This document shows positions 1 to 7,243 of a stretch of 64,000 bases of DNA, in pieces. Position numbers and translations under genes: made by a program. Source of the DNA: Haemophilus sp. Lineage in GTDB: Bacteria > Pseudomonadota > Gammaproteobacteria > Enterobacterales > Pasteurellaceae. Every line of letters starts with the position of its first letter. Positions within the stretch are counted from its first letter, which is position 1. The notes beneath the pieces are model-generated. The model saw only the letters and a list, made by a program, of their open reading frames with translations, made no database searches and was not told the DNA's origin. The stretch is from NCBI GenBank assembly GCA_019423005.1, contig JAHZCF010000101.1, positions 8,641-72,640 of the forward strand, read 5' to 3'.

Positions 1-654
1 ACTATTTACACTTAAATAACTAATATTATAAGATCTCATCCATTTAGTTATACTCTTCTTTCCTGGAAATAATATTTTATACCACTTATTGTTTTTAGAA
101 TCCTTTTTAACATCAAATATCAATACCTTATCCCCTTTAACCAAATACATATCAGTCTTATTATAGTTTTCATTATACAAATAAGATTTTTTATTAACAT
201 ATCCAAGAGAAAACATTCTATTTCCATTATCAGAAATATCTGTAGAAATATTTCGTCTAAAACTTACAAGATTATCGATTATAAACTCATCAACTTCTGA
301 TGGACCACTACCCAAATAATAATATTCATACTTATCCAAAAGTAGATTATCATCTATCAATTTATAGGTATATATATTAGAAATGCCATCAAATCCACAC
401 TCTATAGATATTTTATCTTTTGATATAGGGACGATACTAAATTCCCCACATTCATTATTATCTTTTATATGTATAGTATTGTAGTAATTACTACCTAATT
501 TTAACTCACATTGATAGCTCATTGAATCAGATTGACTACAAGAAATTTTAGACTCCATATCACCACTAAATTTTTGCAGTCCATTCATGCTAGATGTAGC
601 CTCAGCATAATAAGATATTAACAAAGCAATAATAAAAATAATTTTAATCATCAT
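1..654 (-). CDS. Putative periplasmic T6SS immunity protein, C-terminus cut by window edge
   Basis: The frame opens with ATG at 654 and stays open to base 1, giving about 218 codons without a stop, so the 3' end lies outside the window. Residues 1-19 form a signal peptide ending in AEA, which predicts a periplasmic protein. The last 60 visible residues contain a diverged form of the SH3-like module seen in the four immunity genes to the right (YLVKGDKV, then KWYKI and PGKK). The start overlaps the stop of an effector remnant (ATGATGATTAA), the same coupling seen in the other cassettes. Role as immunity to a lost cell-wall effector is inferred from position and export; the N-terminal two thirds match nothing I recognise. 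Confidence 0.7.
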   Translation of the reverse strand, partial: MMIKIIFIIALLISYYAEATSSMNGLQKFSGDMESKISCSQSDSMSYQCELKLGSNYYNTIHIKDNNECGEFSIVPISKDKISIECGFDGISNIYTYKLIDDNLLLDKYEYYYLGSGPSEVDEFIIDNLVSFRRNISTDISDNGNRMFSLGYVNKKSYLYNENYNKTDMYLVKGDKVLIFDVKKDSKNNKWYKILFPGKKSITKWMRSYNISYLSVNS

Positions 655-805
655 AACCTTCAAATTTCTTTTGTAGACCTGTACCATATTTTGTGTTTTT
701 AATACCACTAGTAGAGAATTTATACACTCCTATAGGCTTAGATAAATTAAAATTAGGACATTCTTGTATATTATTATCTCTAATAAGCGACTTAACCCTA
801 TTATG
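644..805 (-). pseudogene. 3' remnant of a T6SS effector gene (53 codons)
   Basis: Reading leftward, an open stretch of 53 codons ends with TAA at 644-646, inside the start of the following immunity gene. An in-frame TAG at 806-808 and the cassette terminator lie just upstream, and there is no start codon. The peptide runs from HNRVKSLIRDNN to QKKFEGYDD. Overlap with the immunity start and the position in the array indicate the tail of an effector whose 5' part was replaced. The effector family cannot be told from so short a piece. Confidence 0.6.
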
Positions 806-818
806 CTAGTAAAAAAAA

Positions 819-844
819 TAACCGCACGTTGTAAAGTGCGGTTA
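819..844 (-). terminator. Cassette terminator made of an inverted uptake-signal pair
   Basis: TAACCGCAC (819-827) pairs with GTGCGGTTA (836-844) across an 8-base loop, and an A-rich run on the left strand becomes a U-tract for leftward transcripts. The right arm continues as AAAGTGCGGTTAATAAAT, which fits the extended H. influenzae uptake-signal consensus. It follows the immunity gene at 879-1604. Confidence 0.75.
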
Positions 845-878
845 ATAAATCATTTAATTTAAATCAACTGAATCAGCT

Positions 879-1604
879 TTAATCCACATATTGATTTCTT
901 TTTTTTCCTTTGTAGTTAATGAAATACCAACTCTGTCCATTAAGAGAACTTTTTTCATCTAAAATATTAACTTTATCGCCTTTAACTAAATACATATTAC
1001 TTCTCTTATTTAAATCGTAATAAAGATATGACTTTTCTCTTATACTTGGTGATACTTTATTCTGATTGTAGTAAATACCCACCGAGCTCACCTTCCCATT
1101 TGATGAATATAACTTTCTAAGCTCATAATTATTCCTAATAATATATTTTTCCTCACATAAATACCCAGTTGATTGAAAACAATATATTTTCTCTTTTATA
1201 GAGTATCCATCCTTGTAGTATATTTTTATTTTTTTATTATCCAGAAGCTCATAACTTTTCACTTCTGGAAATAAAGGATGCATTTCTAATTTATCACATT
1301 TTAATTTCAATACTGCATACTCAACATCATGAGAAGGATCATTATCAACTCTTAAAATAATTTCTTTCTCTCCATCAAAATCTAAGTCAGAATATTCTAC
1401 ATTATTTATATTGTGATCTACTTCAAGAGCTTCATAGAAAAATAATACTTTATCATTATGATAAATTTTAAATTTAGAAAAATCACCATCAGAAGTAGAT
1501 TTATCATCTAGACGAACAGATATATCATTAATAGTAAAACAACTCTTTGCCTGTATGAAAAATGGGAAAAAGCTCAATAATATAACTAACAATAATTTTT
1601 TCAT
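879..1604 (-). CDS. Periplasmic immunity protein, C-terminus altered by a poly(A) frameshift
   Basis: A 241-residue protein with a signal peptide (about residues 1-19, ending QA). Residues 70-82 contain DLDFDGEKEI, an acidic Asp/Gly calcium-loop-like motif reminiscent of the XAC2610 lysozyme-inhibitor family. The SH3-like module occupies about 190-236 (YLVKGDKV, WYFINYKGKK). The sister genes at 3272, 4789 and 6386 have seven bases between GG and the GAAATC codons; here there are eight A residues. The reading frame therefore shifts and ends in RNQYVD instead of the shared tail EINMWIKADSVDLN. The shared tail is still encoded in the other frame, down to a TAA at 854-856. Three bases separate it from the effector stop. 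Immunity to the 1608-3191 effector is inferred. Confidence 0.75.
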   Translation of the reverse strand: MKKLLLVILLSFFPFFIQAKSCFTINDISVRLDDKSTSDGDFSKFKIYHNDKVLFFYEALEVDHNINNVEYSDLDFDGEKEIILRVDNDPSHDVEYAVLKLKCDKLEMHPLFPEVKSYELLDNKKIKIYYKDGYSIKEKIYCFQSTGYLCEEKYIIRNNYELRKLYSSNGKVSSVGIYYNQNKVSPSIREKSYLYYDLNKRSNMYLVKGDKVNILDEKSSLNGQSWYFINYKGKKRNQYVD

Positions 1605-1607
1605 AAA

Positions 1608-3191
1608 TTAAACTCCAAGGGCATCTCTAGCAATATTGGTTCTTTCAACCCTTTTTTTCATATGATTAGGTTCTTTTGGCTTATCTGGATAATAAGGATT
1701 CTTCTGCTTCTGCCAACCATTAACTTTCACTGACACCCAAAAGTAATCTTCATCCCTAATATATTTTTGAATAGCCACACTTTTTTCTCCTTTAAACCAA
1801 TACCAAAACCCCGCTAAAACATTTAGCTCTAAGTTATAAGCAATTTGATCTGCTTTTTCTGTCGATGATGTTACATCTAAATTTCCATACCCCTGAAAAT
1901 TTGCTCTTGCATAATTCTGAAACTCTCTGTAATTATGTCTACCAGTTAATTGTATTAACCCTCTTCCTTTGAATCTTGCACCATCTCCCTCTTTAGTATT
2001 TCCTAAATCAGCTCGCCCTTCATAATTTTTTGTAAAATATGCATTATTTCCATTTTCCTCTTTATATCTCAAATCTTCTGTTTCTGCAGAAACCTGTCCA
2101 AGGAAAAAGGCTAAGCTCTTCATATCCTTAATACCAAAAATCCATATTGCATTATTTATTGGATAATAGTAATCATTAATGTCTTTTTCTTTTGCATTTT
2201 TAAAAATATTTTTTAACTCTTCTTTGCTTAAAATTTCCCAAGAATTAGACAACCACCCAATCATCCCCAACGGATGCAGATAATACGCCTGCTTATTCGT
2301 GTTAAATCCGCCCACCTCTAACTTTATCGATAAGTCAGCTATCCGTTTCTCTATTCTCTTCGCAATCTCTTCTTTTCCATTTGCACGGTAAACACCACAG
2401 GTTTGACTAAAATCTGCCGTCCTGGTCTTCTTCCATTCGCTGTCATGTTTGACAACGATTCCCGTCAATCTTCTTTGTTGCACCGGGCTTAATAATAAAT
2501 CCTTGAGCTTTCCTGCCTCAAATACCACCGGCTTGTTTTTATCCTTATCTAAACTAAGTTCGTTCATAATGGACTTAAACACTGGGTCTAATTCATTTTT
2601 CTGCTCAGTCGTTAAATCACCTTTCGGGTCTATGTTTTGATGAAGAGGATGTTTGAATATACAAAGCCCATTTCCAGATTGATTAAAAATATTCACACCA
2701 GGGAACAATAAACCATGTGTTAAATGGCTACTATCCACATAAATCCCACCCTCTTTATTCTTTTGTGGCAAACTATACAGATACGGTTGTACGTTGTAAT
2801 AATCCTTGCCCGTCTTATCCGTTTTCTTCTTCACGGTCTGCTTCGCTACATCCGCTAACGGCACCATGATTTCAACTTTGCTTTTCTCAAGCTCTATCAC
2901 TTCACCATTCGTTATACTATAAAGCTGACTACCTCGTGCTACATACAGAAAGTTATCTTTTATCCCTTTCTTTTCTTTGTCCTTTAGATAAGCTGCCTTC
3001 GCTTTTGCTGTAAATTGACTTATATCATCATAAGTAAACACTTCCAAATGTAGGAGTTTTTCACCACTTTCACCTATTTGGTTATATTCACCCATCAGAC
3101 CTAATGTTTCACCTGCTTTAATCTCAATGGGTTTATCCAGCTTTACTTCAACATCAACTTGTGTATCTATTTTATGCTTACATAGTTGCAA
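1608..3191 (-). CDS. GH19-like lysozyme/chitinase T6SS effector lacking a delivery domain
   Basis: A 527-residue protein. Residues 30-50 contain GEYNQIGESGE, also found in the degraded effector at 5556-6243. The region from about 290 to 520 is GH19/lysozyme-like: a candidate catalytic Glu in GQVSAET (about 370), GDGARFKGRGLIQLTGR at about 402-417 and a Trp-rich core. Members of this fold cleave peptidoglycan or chitin, so periplasmic attack on rival cells is the likely role. The only usable start is a TTG at 3191 with a weak ribosome site and an in-frame stop about 30 bases upstream. There is no LysM, PAAR or transthyretin-like domain, unlike the effector at 7230. It probably represents a displaced cassette that lost its 5' part; expression is uncertain. 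Confidence 0.7.
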   Translation of the reverse strand: MQLCKHKIDTQVDVEVKLDKPIEIKAGETLGLMGEYNQIGESGEKLLHLEVFTYDDISQFTAKAKAAYLKDKEKKGIKDNFLYVARGSQLYSITNGEVIELEKSKVEIMVPLADVAKQTVKKKTDKTGKDYYNVQPYLYSLPQKNKEGGIYVDSSHLTHGLLFPGVNIFNQSGNGLCIFKHPLHQNIDPKGDLTTEQKNELDPVFKSIMNELSLDKDKNKPVVFEAGKLKDLLLSPVQQRRLTGIVVKHDSEWKKTRTADFSQTCGVYRANGKEEIAKRIEKRIADLSIKLEVGGFNTNKQAYYLHPLGMIGWLSNSWEILSKEELKNIFKNAKEKDINDYYYPINNAIWIFGIKDMKSLAFFLGQVSAETEDLRYKEENGNNAYFTKNYEGRADLGNTKEGDGARFKGRGLIQLTGRHNYREFQNYARANFQGYGNLDVTSSTEKADQIAYNLELNVLAGFWYWFKGEKSVAIQKYIRDEDYFWVSVKVNGWQKQKNPYYPDKPKEPNHMKKRVERTNIARDALGV

Positions 3192-3236
3192 AAGTTTCTT
3201 GATTATTTGGCATGCAGCTTGTTAGTTTTTAAAAAA

Positions 3237-3262
3237 TAACCGCACGTTACAAAGTTCGGTTA
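3237..3262 (-). terminator. Cassette terminator with a decayed uptake signal
   Basis: TAACCGCAC (3237-3245) faces GTTCGGTTA (3254-3262). The right arm has T in place of the central G of the uptake core, so one stem pair is lost and the signal is imperfect. Otherwise it matches the hairpins at 819, 4755 and 6351, and it follows the immunity gene at 3272. Confidence 0.65.
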
Positions 3263-3271
3263 ATAAATCAT

Positions 3272-4246
3272 TTAATTTAAATCAACTGAATCAGCTTTAA
3301 TCCACATGTTGATTTCTTTTTTTCCTTTGTAGTTAATAAAATACCATTTTTCTCCACGCTCATCTATTTTCTCATCTAAAATAGAAATCCGATCCCCCTT
3401 AATTAAGTACATACCGCTCTTAATACCAATAGATGAATATAGATAGGATTTATTTATAACAGTGCTTGTAGCACCTGTTTTTCTATTTATAACCTTTTCT
3501 AAATAATTCTTTTCATTTATCAACTTTAATTTAGACAGCTCGCTAAGGATAATGGAATATTCTTTTTCATTGCTATTTCCATAAGGAAAAATTGATAGTA
3601 ACTTTCTATAACGGTCAACTCCATTAACAATATTTATATCCCCCTCATTAAATCTTTTTATAAAGTCATCTAGTGAATTCTCAAAAAAATAATCTAACTC
3701 ACAATTACTTTTAATATATTCATCAGATAAGTCATAATTAGGTAGTTTATCTTTAAGATTAAGTATAGAAATATCTAAGTCAATATTATTAAATTTACAT
3801 ATGTACTTTTTAGAGTAATCATCAAAAAAACCACTCACTTCAGAATTAATACCTCTTAGAATCCATTTTTTATCATTATATGCAATGTAATAGCTATTAA
3901 TAATATTTAATTTATCTGTATTGGTTGTTATAAGAATAGAATATTCTTTACTCTTTGGTTTTTTGATATTATTAATTCTCTCGCCTCCATCTTCAGAAAA
4001 ATTACTCCCCTTAAAGACTAGATGATAATTACCATTATTATTTTTAAAAAATAATAACTCATGACCAAATCCATTTACATTACTAATAATCTTATCAGCA
4101 ACTCCATCATTATCAATGTCAATATCTCTATTAAAGAATTCATTACTATTTAAGTAATATTTAATATCTACATCATCAGCACTTGCGAAACAAGCAAAGA
4201 GAAATATAGATAGTATTATTTTATTTTTTGAGGTGGTTATTTTCAT
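3272..4246 (-). CDS. Periplasmic immunity protein with calcium-loop-like repeat and SH3-like tail
   Basis: A 324-residue protein. Residues 1-23 form a signal peptide (cleavage likely after ASA). Residues 38-62 (DIDIDNDGVADKI, then GFGHELLFF) resemble an FG-GAP/VCBS or XAC2610-type Asp-rich calcium loop. The middle is unique to this protein. The last 65 residues carry the SH3-like module ending GKKEINMWIKADSVDLN, nearly identical to the modules at 4789 and 6386. The start overlaps the end of the effector fragment at 4221 by 26 bases, so the pair was co-translated before the effector decayed. Its original target was probably the GH19-like enzyme whose tail remains next to it. The immunity role is inferred. 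Confidence 0.75.
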   Translation of the reverse strand: MKITTSKNKIILSIFLFACFASADDVDIKYYLNSNEFFNRDIDIDNDGVADKIISNVNGFGHELLFFKNNNGNYHLVFKGSNFSEDGGERINNIKKPKSKEYSILITTNTDKLNIINSYYIAYNDKKWILRGINSEVSGFFDDYSKKYICKFNNIDLDISILNLKDKLPNYDLSDEYIKSNCELDYFFENSLDDFIKRFNEGDINIVNGVDRYRKLLSIFPYGNSNEKEYSIILSELSKLKLINEKNYLEKVINRKTGATSTVINKSYLYSSIGIKSGMYLIKGDRISILDEKIDERGEKWYFINYKGKKEINMWIKADSVDLN

Positions 4247-4551
4247 AATTAAAAATTCTCTTTAATTCATTAACATAAGATATTCTTTCTTCAATAGCAT
4301 ACTGACCACCATTTACCAAAAATGTAACTTGACGGGTATTATCATCATCAGCAACTAAATTTATATCAATTGTTGTATGAGTAGGTAATTTAGTTTTTGG
4401 GTATTTAACTTTCACACCACTTGGATTAGGGTATCTAGCACTTAATAAATCACCAGCATTTAATAATTTTCCTCTTTTCCAGAAATACCTACTAGCATCA
4501 ACTGCCAAATGAAGATCTTGATTTAAAAGAGAATAATTTTTCTTGTAATCA
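4221..4551 (-). pseudogene. C-terminal fragment of a GH19-like effector, fused to vgrG debris
   Basis: About 110 codons remain, starting near NDYKKNYSLLNQD and ending NYENNHLKK. The stretch VTFLVNGGQYAIEERISY resembles the C-terminal helix region of GH19 endolysins (their NGG-x-x-x-x-x-x-R pattern). The open frame continues upstream to 4634, but those codons are vgrG1 sequence read out of frame, so the longer 137-residue reading is a junction artefact. The stop overlaps the start of the immunity gene at 3272-4246. The catalytic N-terminal part is absent, so the piece should be inactive. Confidence 0.7.
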
Positions 4552-4728
4552 TTGTTCATCTTTCTTATATCGGCCTGGATAGTCATATTTTTCATAAACT
4601 GTCGCTGAATTGACCGCACTTTTAGACGTATCACTATCAGTAATCCTGGATGCCTGTGAATGATGTTGATGTTCGAGGTTGTAATTCGGATTTAAAAAGG
4701 TGTAATCTCGTAAGGTTTGGTAGGTTGA
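4552..4728 (-). repeat. 177-bp scar copied from vgrG1 (copy B)
   Basis: This segment matches vgrG1 at about 10,364-10,536 with only a few mismatches (for example CCTGGATAG against CCCGGATAG). It corresponds to VgrG1 residues of about 220-276, from TLRDYTF to KKDEQG. It does not match vgrG2, which differs here. Homology stops sharply after TTTGG on one side and at the junction with the effector fragment on the other. It carries a copy of the uptake signal present in vgrG1. Confidence 0.85.
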
Positions 4729-4754
4729 TGATTAGTTTTTAAAAGAACAAAAAA

Positions 4755-4780
4755 TAACCGCACCTTACAAAGTGCGGTTA
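4755..4780 (-). terminator. Cassette terminator made of an inverted uptake-signal pair
   Basis: TAACCGCAC (4755-4763) pairs with GTGCGGTTA (4772-4780) across 8 bases, with A-runs on the left that give a U-tract leftward. The stretch TTAGTTTTTAAAAGAACAAA just to its left is identical to the one at 6330. It follows the immunity gene at 4789. Confidence 0.75.
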
Positions 4781-4788
4781 ATAAATTT

Positions 4789-5565
4789 TTAATCTAGATC
4801 TACAGAATCGGCTTTGATCCACATGTTGATTTCTTTTTTTCCTTTGTAATTTATAAGGTACCATTTTTCATTTTTTAAAGATCTCACATCATTAATTATG
4901 ACTTGATCCCCTTTAATCAAATACATTTTACTTATACTATTAGGAGATGTATATAAATAGCTTCTTTTATTAACAAATCCAATCTCCTTGCATGAGGATG
5001 AATTAATACTCTCATTTAAATATTCACACTTCATATATTTTTCACTCAACAGCCCCCCATCGGAAGAAATATCATAATTAATAATCAATATACTTTTATT
5101 ATCGTATGTACTGAAAAAAACATTCTTATCATAAGCCTTAATATTTAGGACCAAATTATAGTTTTTATTAGAAAATTTATAATCCTCAAATCCATACTTG
5201 GATTCAATACCATCCATAAATTCTTCACTAATATCCTCTAATTTTATACCATTATGAAAATTTAAAAAATAACCATAATACCTATCATACTCTGGAGAAT
5301 AATTAACTTGCTCTATCTTTAATATCTTTCCATTTAATTTGCTAAAAATATAACTCAATTCAGTTTTAGTAGATGATGCATTATATGAATTTGATATAAC
5401 AATAGCATCTTTATTGTCCAATAACACGCTACCTAACTCATCATTAATTAAGGTAGTTTTAACTTTATTACCATCATTATAAATATTATTATCTTTTACA
5501 TAATATTCAGAAAAAGAAAATTGAGGAATAAACAATAGCAAAATAAATAATCTTTTTATAACCAT
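4789..5565 (-). CDS. Periplasmic immunity protein with SH3-like tail
   Basis: ATG at 5565 is preferred over the GTG three codons upstream because GAGGAG lies 8 bases before it. The product is about 258 residues with a signal peptide at about 1-20 (ending SFS). The mature start YYVKDNNIYNDG resembles the mature start of the 6386 protein (YFIKDGALFFKEG). The middle is distinct, and the last 60 residues are the shared SH3-like module ending INMWIKADSVDLD. The ATG lies inside the last codons of the effector pseudogene at 5556, a 10-base overlap. Immunity function is inferred from export, coupling and the shared module; its effector is dead, so the gene is an orphan guard. Confidence 0.75.
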   Translation of the reverse strand: MVIKRLFILLLFIPQFSFSEYYVKDNNIYNDGNKVKTTLINDELGSVLLDNKDAIVISNSYNASSTKTELSYIFSKLNGKILKIEQVNYSPEYDRYYGYFLNFHNGIKLEDISEEFMDGIESKYGFEDYKFSNKNYNLVLNIKAYDKNVFFSTYDNKSILIINYDISSDGGLLSEKYMKCEYLNESINSSSCKEIGFVNKRSYLYTSPNSISKMYLIKGDQVIINDVRSLKNEKWYLINYKGKKEINMWIKADSVDLD

Positions 5566-6243
5566 CTTAAACACTCCTCTAATTTAGATGCATATCCAGC
5601 TATGCTAGCAGCCTTATCCATACCGTTAATAACCCTTCTGGCATTCAGGTAGTCAGCACTATCTTCTGAAATATAACTTGATATTTTTTTCGTCGTAAAC
5701 ATTCCTGTTTCCATTCCATATATCATTATTTTAGTTGCATTCTTTTGATCTAAAGCTAATTCTGGATTATTAACAAGATCTTTTTTTAGGTATTCCCCTC
5801 ATTTCTTTATAATTTTTCTTCCATGTAGTAATAGTACCTCGCCGCTTTCACCTATTTGGTTATACTCACCCACTAAGCCAGCTCTTACCCCAATCGTCAC
5901 TCCGTTCTTCAACTCTATACGTAGATTAAGCGGATGATTTTGCGCATCTCAAATAACAATCTTATTATCTGACTTTGGTACTCACCACAATCTCTTCTAT
6001 TCCACTTTTGTAATCGCTCAATTTCGCTGTATGACGATAAAGCGAATAAAATGTCAGCACATTATCTTTCGGATAGGCTACTTCATGTTTCAGTAAAAAA
6101 AAGCCCGTAGAATATACCGCACTTGCTTTTGATGATTCAGATTTGGCGTCGGTTTTATATTCTCTATCCACTTTATAAGCTATCAGTTTGCCATCAGCTA
6201 TTGCACAAATCTTGTTATTCTCAAATTCACTGCTCGGAAATTT
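5556..6243 (-). pseudogene. Degraded cell-wall-lytic effector gene
   Basis: Several open pieces remain in different frames. At 5965-6171 a 68-codon piece begins MDREYKTDAKSE. Around 5820-5960 is a segment with LVGEYNQIGESGE, homologous to the N-terminal region of the effector at 1608. From about 5780 to 5556 runs a piece ending DYLNARRVINGMDKAA, then GYASKLEECLRWL, a pattern I associate with lysozyme-like phage and T6SS enzymes. Frameshifts and stops separate them, and the catalytic centre is missing. This is the relic of the effector matched to the immunity gene at 4789. It fills the whole gene-free stretch between the 4789 and 6386 genes together with the adjacent vgrG scar. Confidence 0.7.
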
Positions 6244-6244
6244 T

Positions 6245-6327
6245 GATGCCTGTGAATGATGTTGATGTTCGAGGTTGTAATTCGGATTTAAAAAGGTGTA
6301 ATCTCGTAAGGTTTGGTAGGTTGATGA
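6245..6327 (-). repeat. 83-bp scar copied from vgrG1 (copy C)
   Basis: From GATGCCTGTGAATGATG onward the sequence is essentially identical to vgrG1 near 10,462-10,536 and to copy B at 4645-4728. After TTTGG it leaves vgrG1 but stays identical to copy B (GTAGGTTGATGATTAG) up to the terminator. Copies B and C therefore share one junction, while their other ends differ. Confidence 0.85.
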
Positions 6328-6350
6328 TTAGTTTTTAAAAGAACAAAAAA

Positions 6351-6376
6351 TAACCGCACGTTGCAAAGTGCGGTTA
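6351..6376 (-). terminator. Cassette terminator made of an inverted uptake-signal pair
   Basis: TAACCGCAC (6351-6359) pairs with GTGCGGTTA (6368-6376) over 8 bases. The A-rich left flank gives a U-run for leftward transcripts. The right arm is an intact uptake signal core. It follows the immunity gene at 6386. Confidence 0.75.
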
Positions 6377-6385
6377 ATAAATTAT

Positions 6386-7243
6386 TTAATTTAGATCGAC
6401 AGAATCAGCTTTGATCCACATATTGATTTCTTTCTTTCCTTTGTAATTTATAAAGTACCATTTTTCTCCATGCTCATCTATTTTCTCATCTAAAATAGAA
6501 ACCAAATCCCCCTTTATCAAATAAAGTTTAGTTTTATCTCTATCATAAGGGTTATTATATAGATAAGTCTTTATTCTAATTTCTTTATCTTTTGAAATAG
6601 ATAATTTTTTAACTAAGAATGATAGCAATAAGTACTCTTTCTCTTCTCTAAGCAATTCAATTATACGTTTATATTGAGCAAAATGTTCATCTTTATCCTG
6701 AGGAAATCTCACTAATATTTCAGCTATATCATTGGGTAAAAATGATTTCATATACTGTCTATTTGAATAAAATGAATCTACTACAGCCCTAAGAGTGGAA
6801 AACTCCGAACCTTTAGGTTTACCTTCATATGTCGAATAGCAAATTGCTTTATTTCCCTTGTCATAAAAATCTATTTTGGATACATCTACAACTTTATTGA
6901 CAGAACAATACTCCGTTTTTAAATCACTGCAGTAGGAACAATTATTAACATACTCAAGTCTCTCTTGGATAAATTTCTTTCTATCATGATCATATCTTAT
7001 TGTAGAAACTGAATAAGACGAATTAGATGAACTATAATCATAAACATCTACTTTATTATTAGCATCTCCTATTTTTAGCTCCACAATATCATTATCCGAA
7101 GGTTTATCTATATCTAATTTTAAATATGCATTCTTTCCCTCTTTAAAGAAAAGAGCTCCATCCTTAATAAAATAGCTACCCCATACATAATGTGGAAAAA
7201 AAAATAGACTTAAAACAGATAAATAAAAACTAATACTCTTCAT
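6386..7243 (-). CDS. Periplasmic immunity protein for the adjacent LysM-GH19 effector
   Basis: A 285-residue protein with a signal peptide (about residues 1-22, ending WGS). The mature N-terminus (YFIKDGALFFKEG) resembles that of the 4789 protein. The middle contains four Cys (in CSYCSDLKTEYC) that could form disulphides in the periplasm. The SH3-like module is at about 225-285 and ends GKKEINMWIKADSVDLN. ATG at 7243 overlaps the effector stop at 7230 by 14 bases, so translation is coupled. As the immunity gene next to the only intact effector of the array, it is the best candidate for active immunity. No family name is assigned. Confidence 0.8.
   Translation of the reverse strand: MKSISFYLSVLSLFFFPHYVWGSYFIKDGALFFKEGKNAYLKLDIDKPSDNDIVELKIGDANNKVDVYDYSSSNSSYSVSTIRYDHDRKKFIQERLEYVNNCSYCSDLKTEYCSVNKVVDVSKIDFYDKGNKAICYSTYEGKPKGSEFSTLRAVVDSFYSNRQYMKSFLPNDIAEILVRFPQDKDEHFAQYKRIIELLREEKEYLLLSFLVKKLSISKDKEIRIKTYLYNNPYDRDKTKLYLIKGDLVSILDEKIDEHGEKWYFINYKGKKEINMWIKADSVDLN

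Noticed and set aside
4552..4634. Upstream part of the 137-codon frame at 4221-4634 as the real start of a gene
   Set aside because: These codons are vgrG1 DNA read in the wrong frame; the effector-derived part begins at about 4551.
5965..6171. 68-codon frame as an independent small gene
   Set aside because: It is one piece of the effector relic at 5556-6243, with no start signal of its own.
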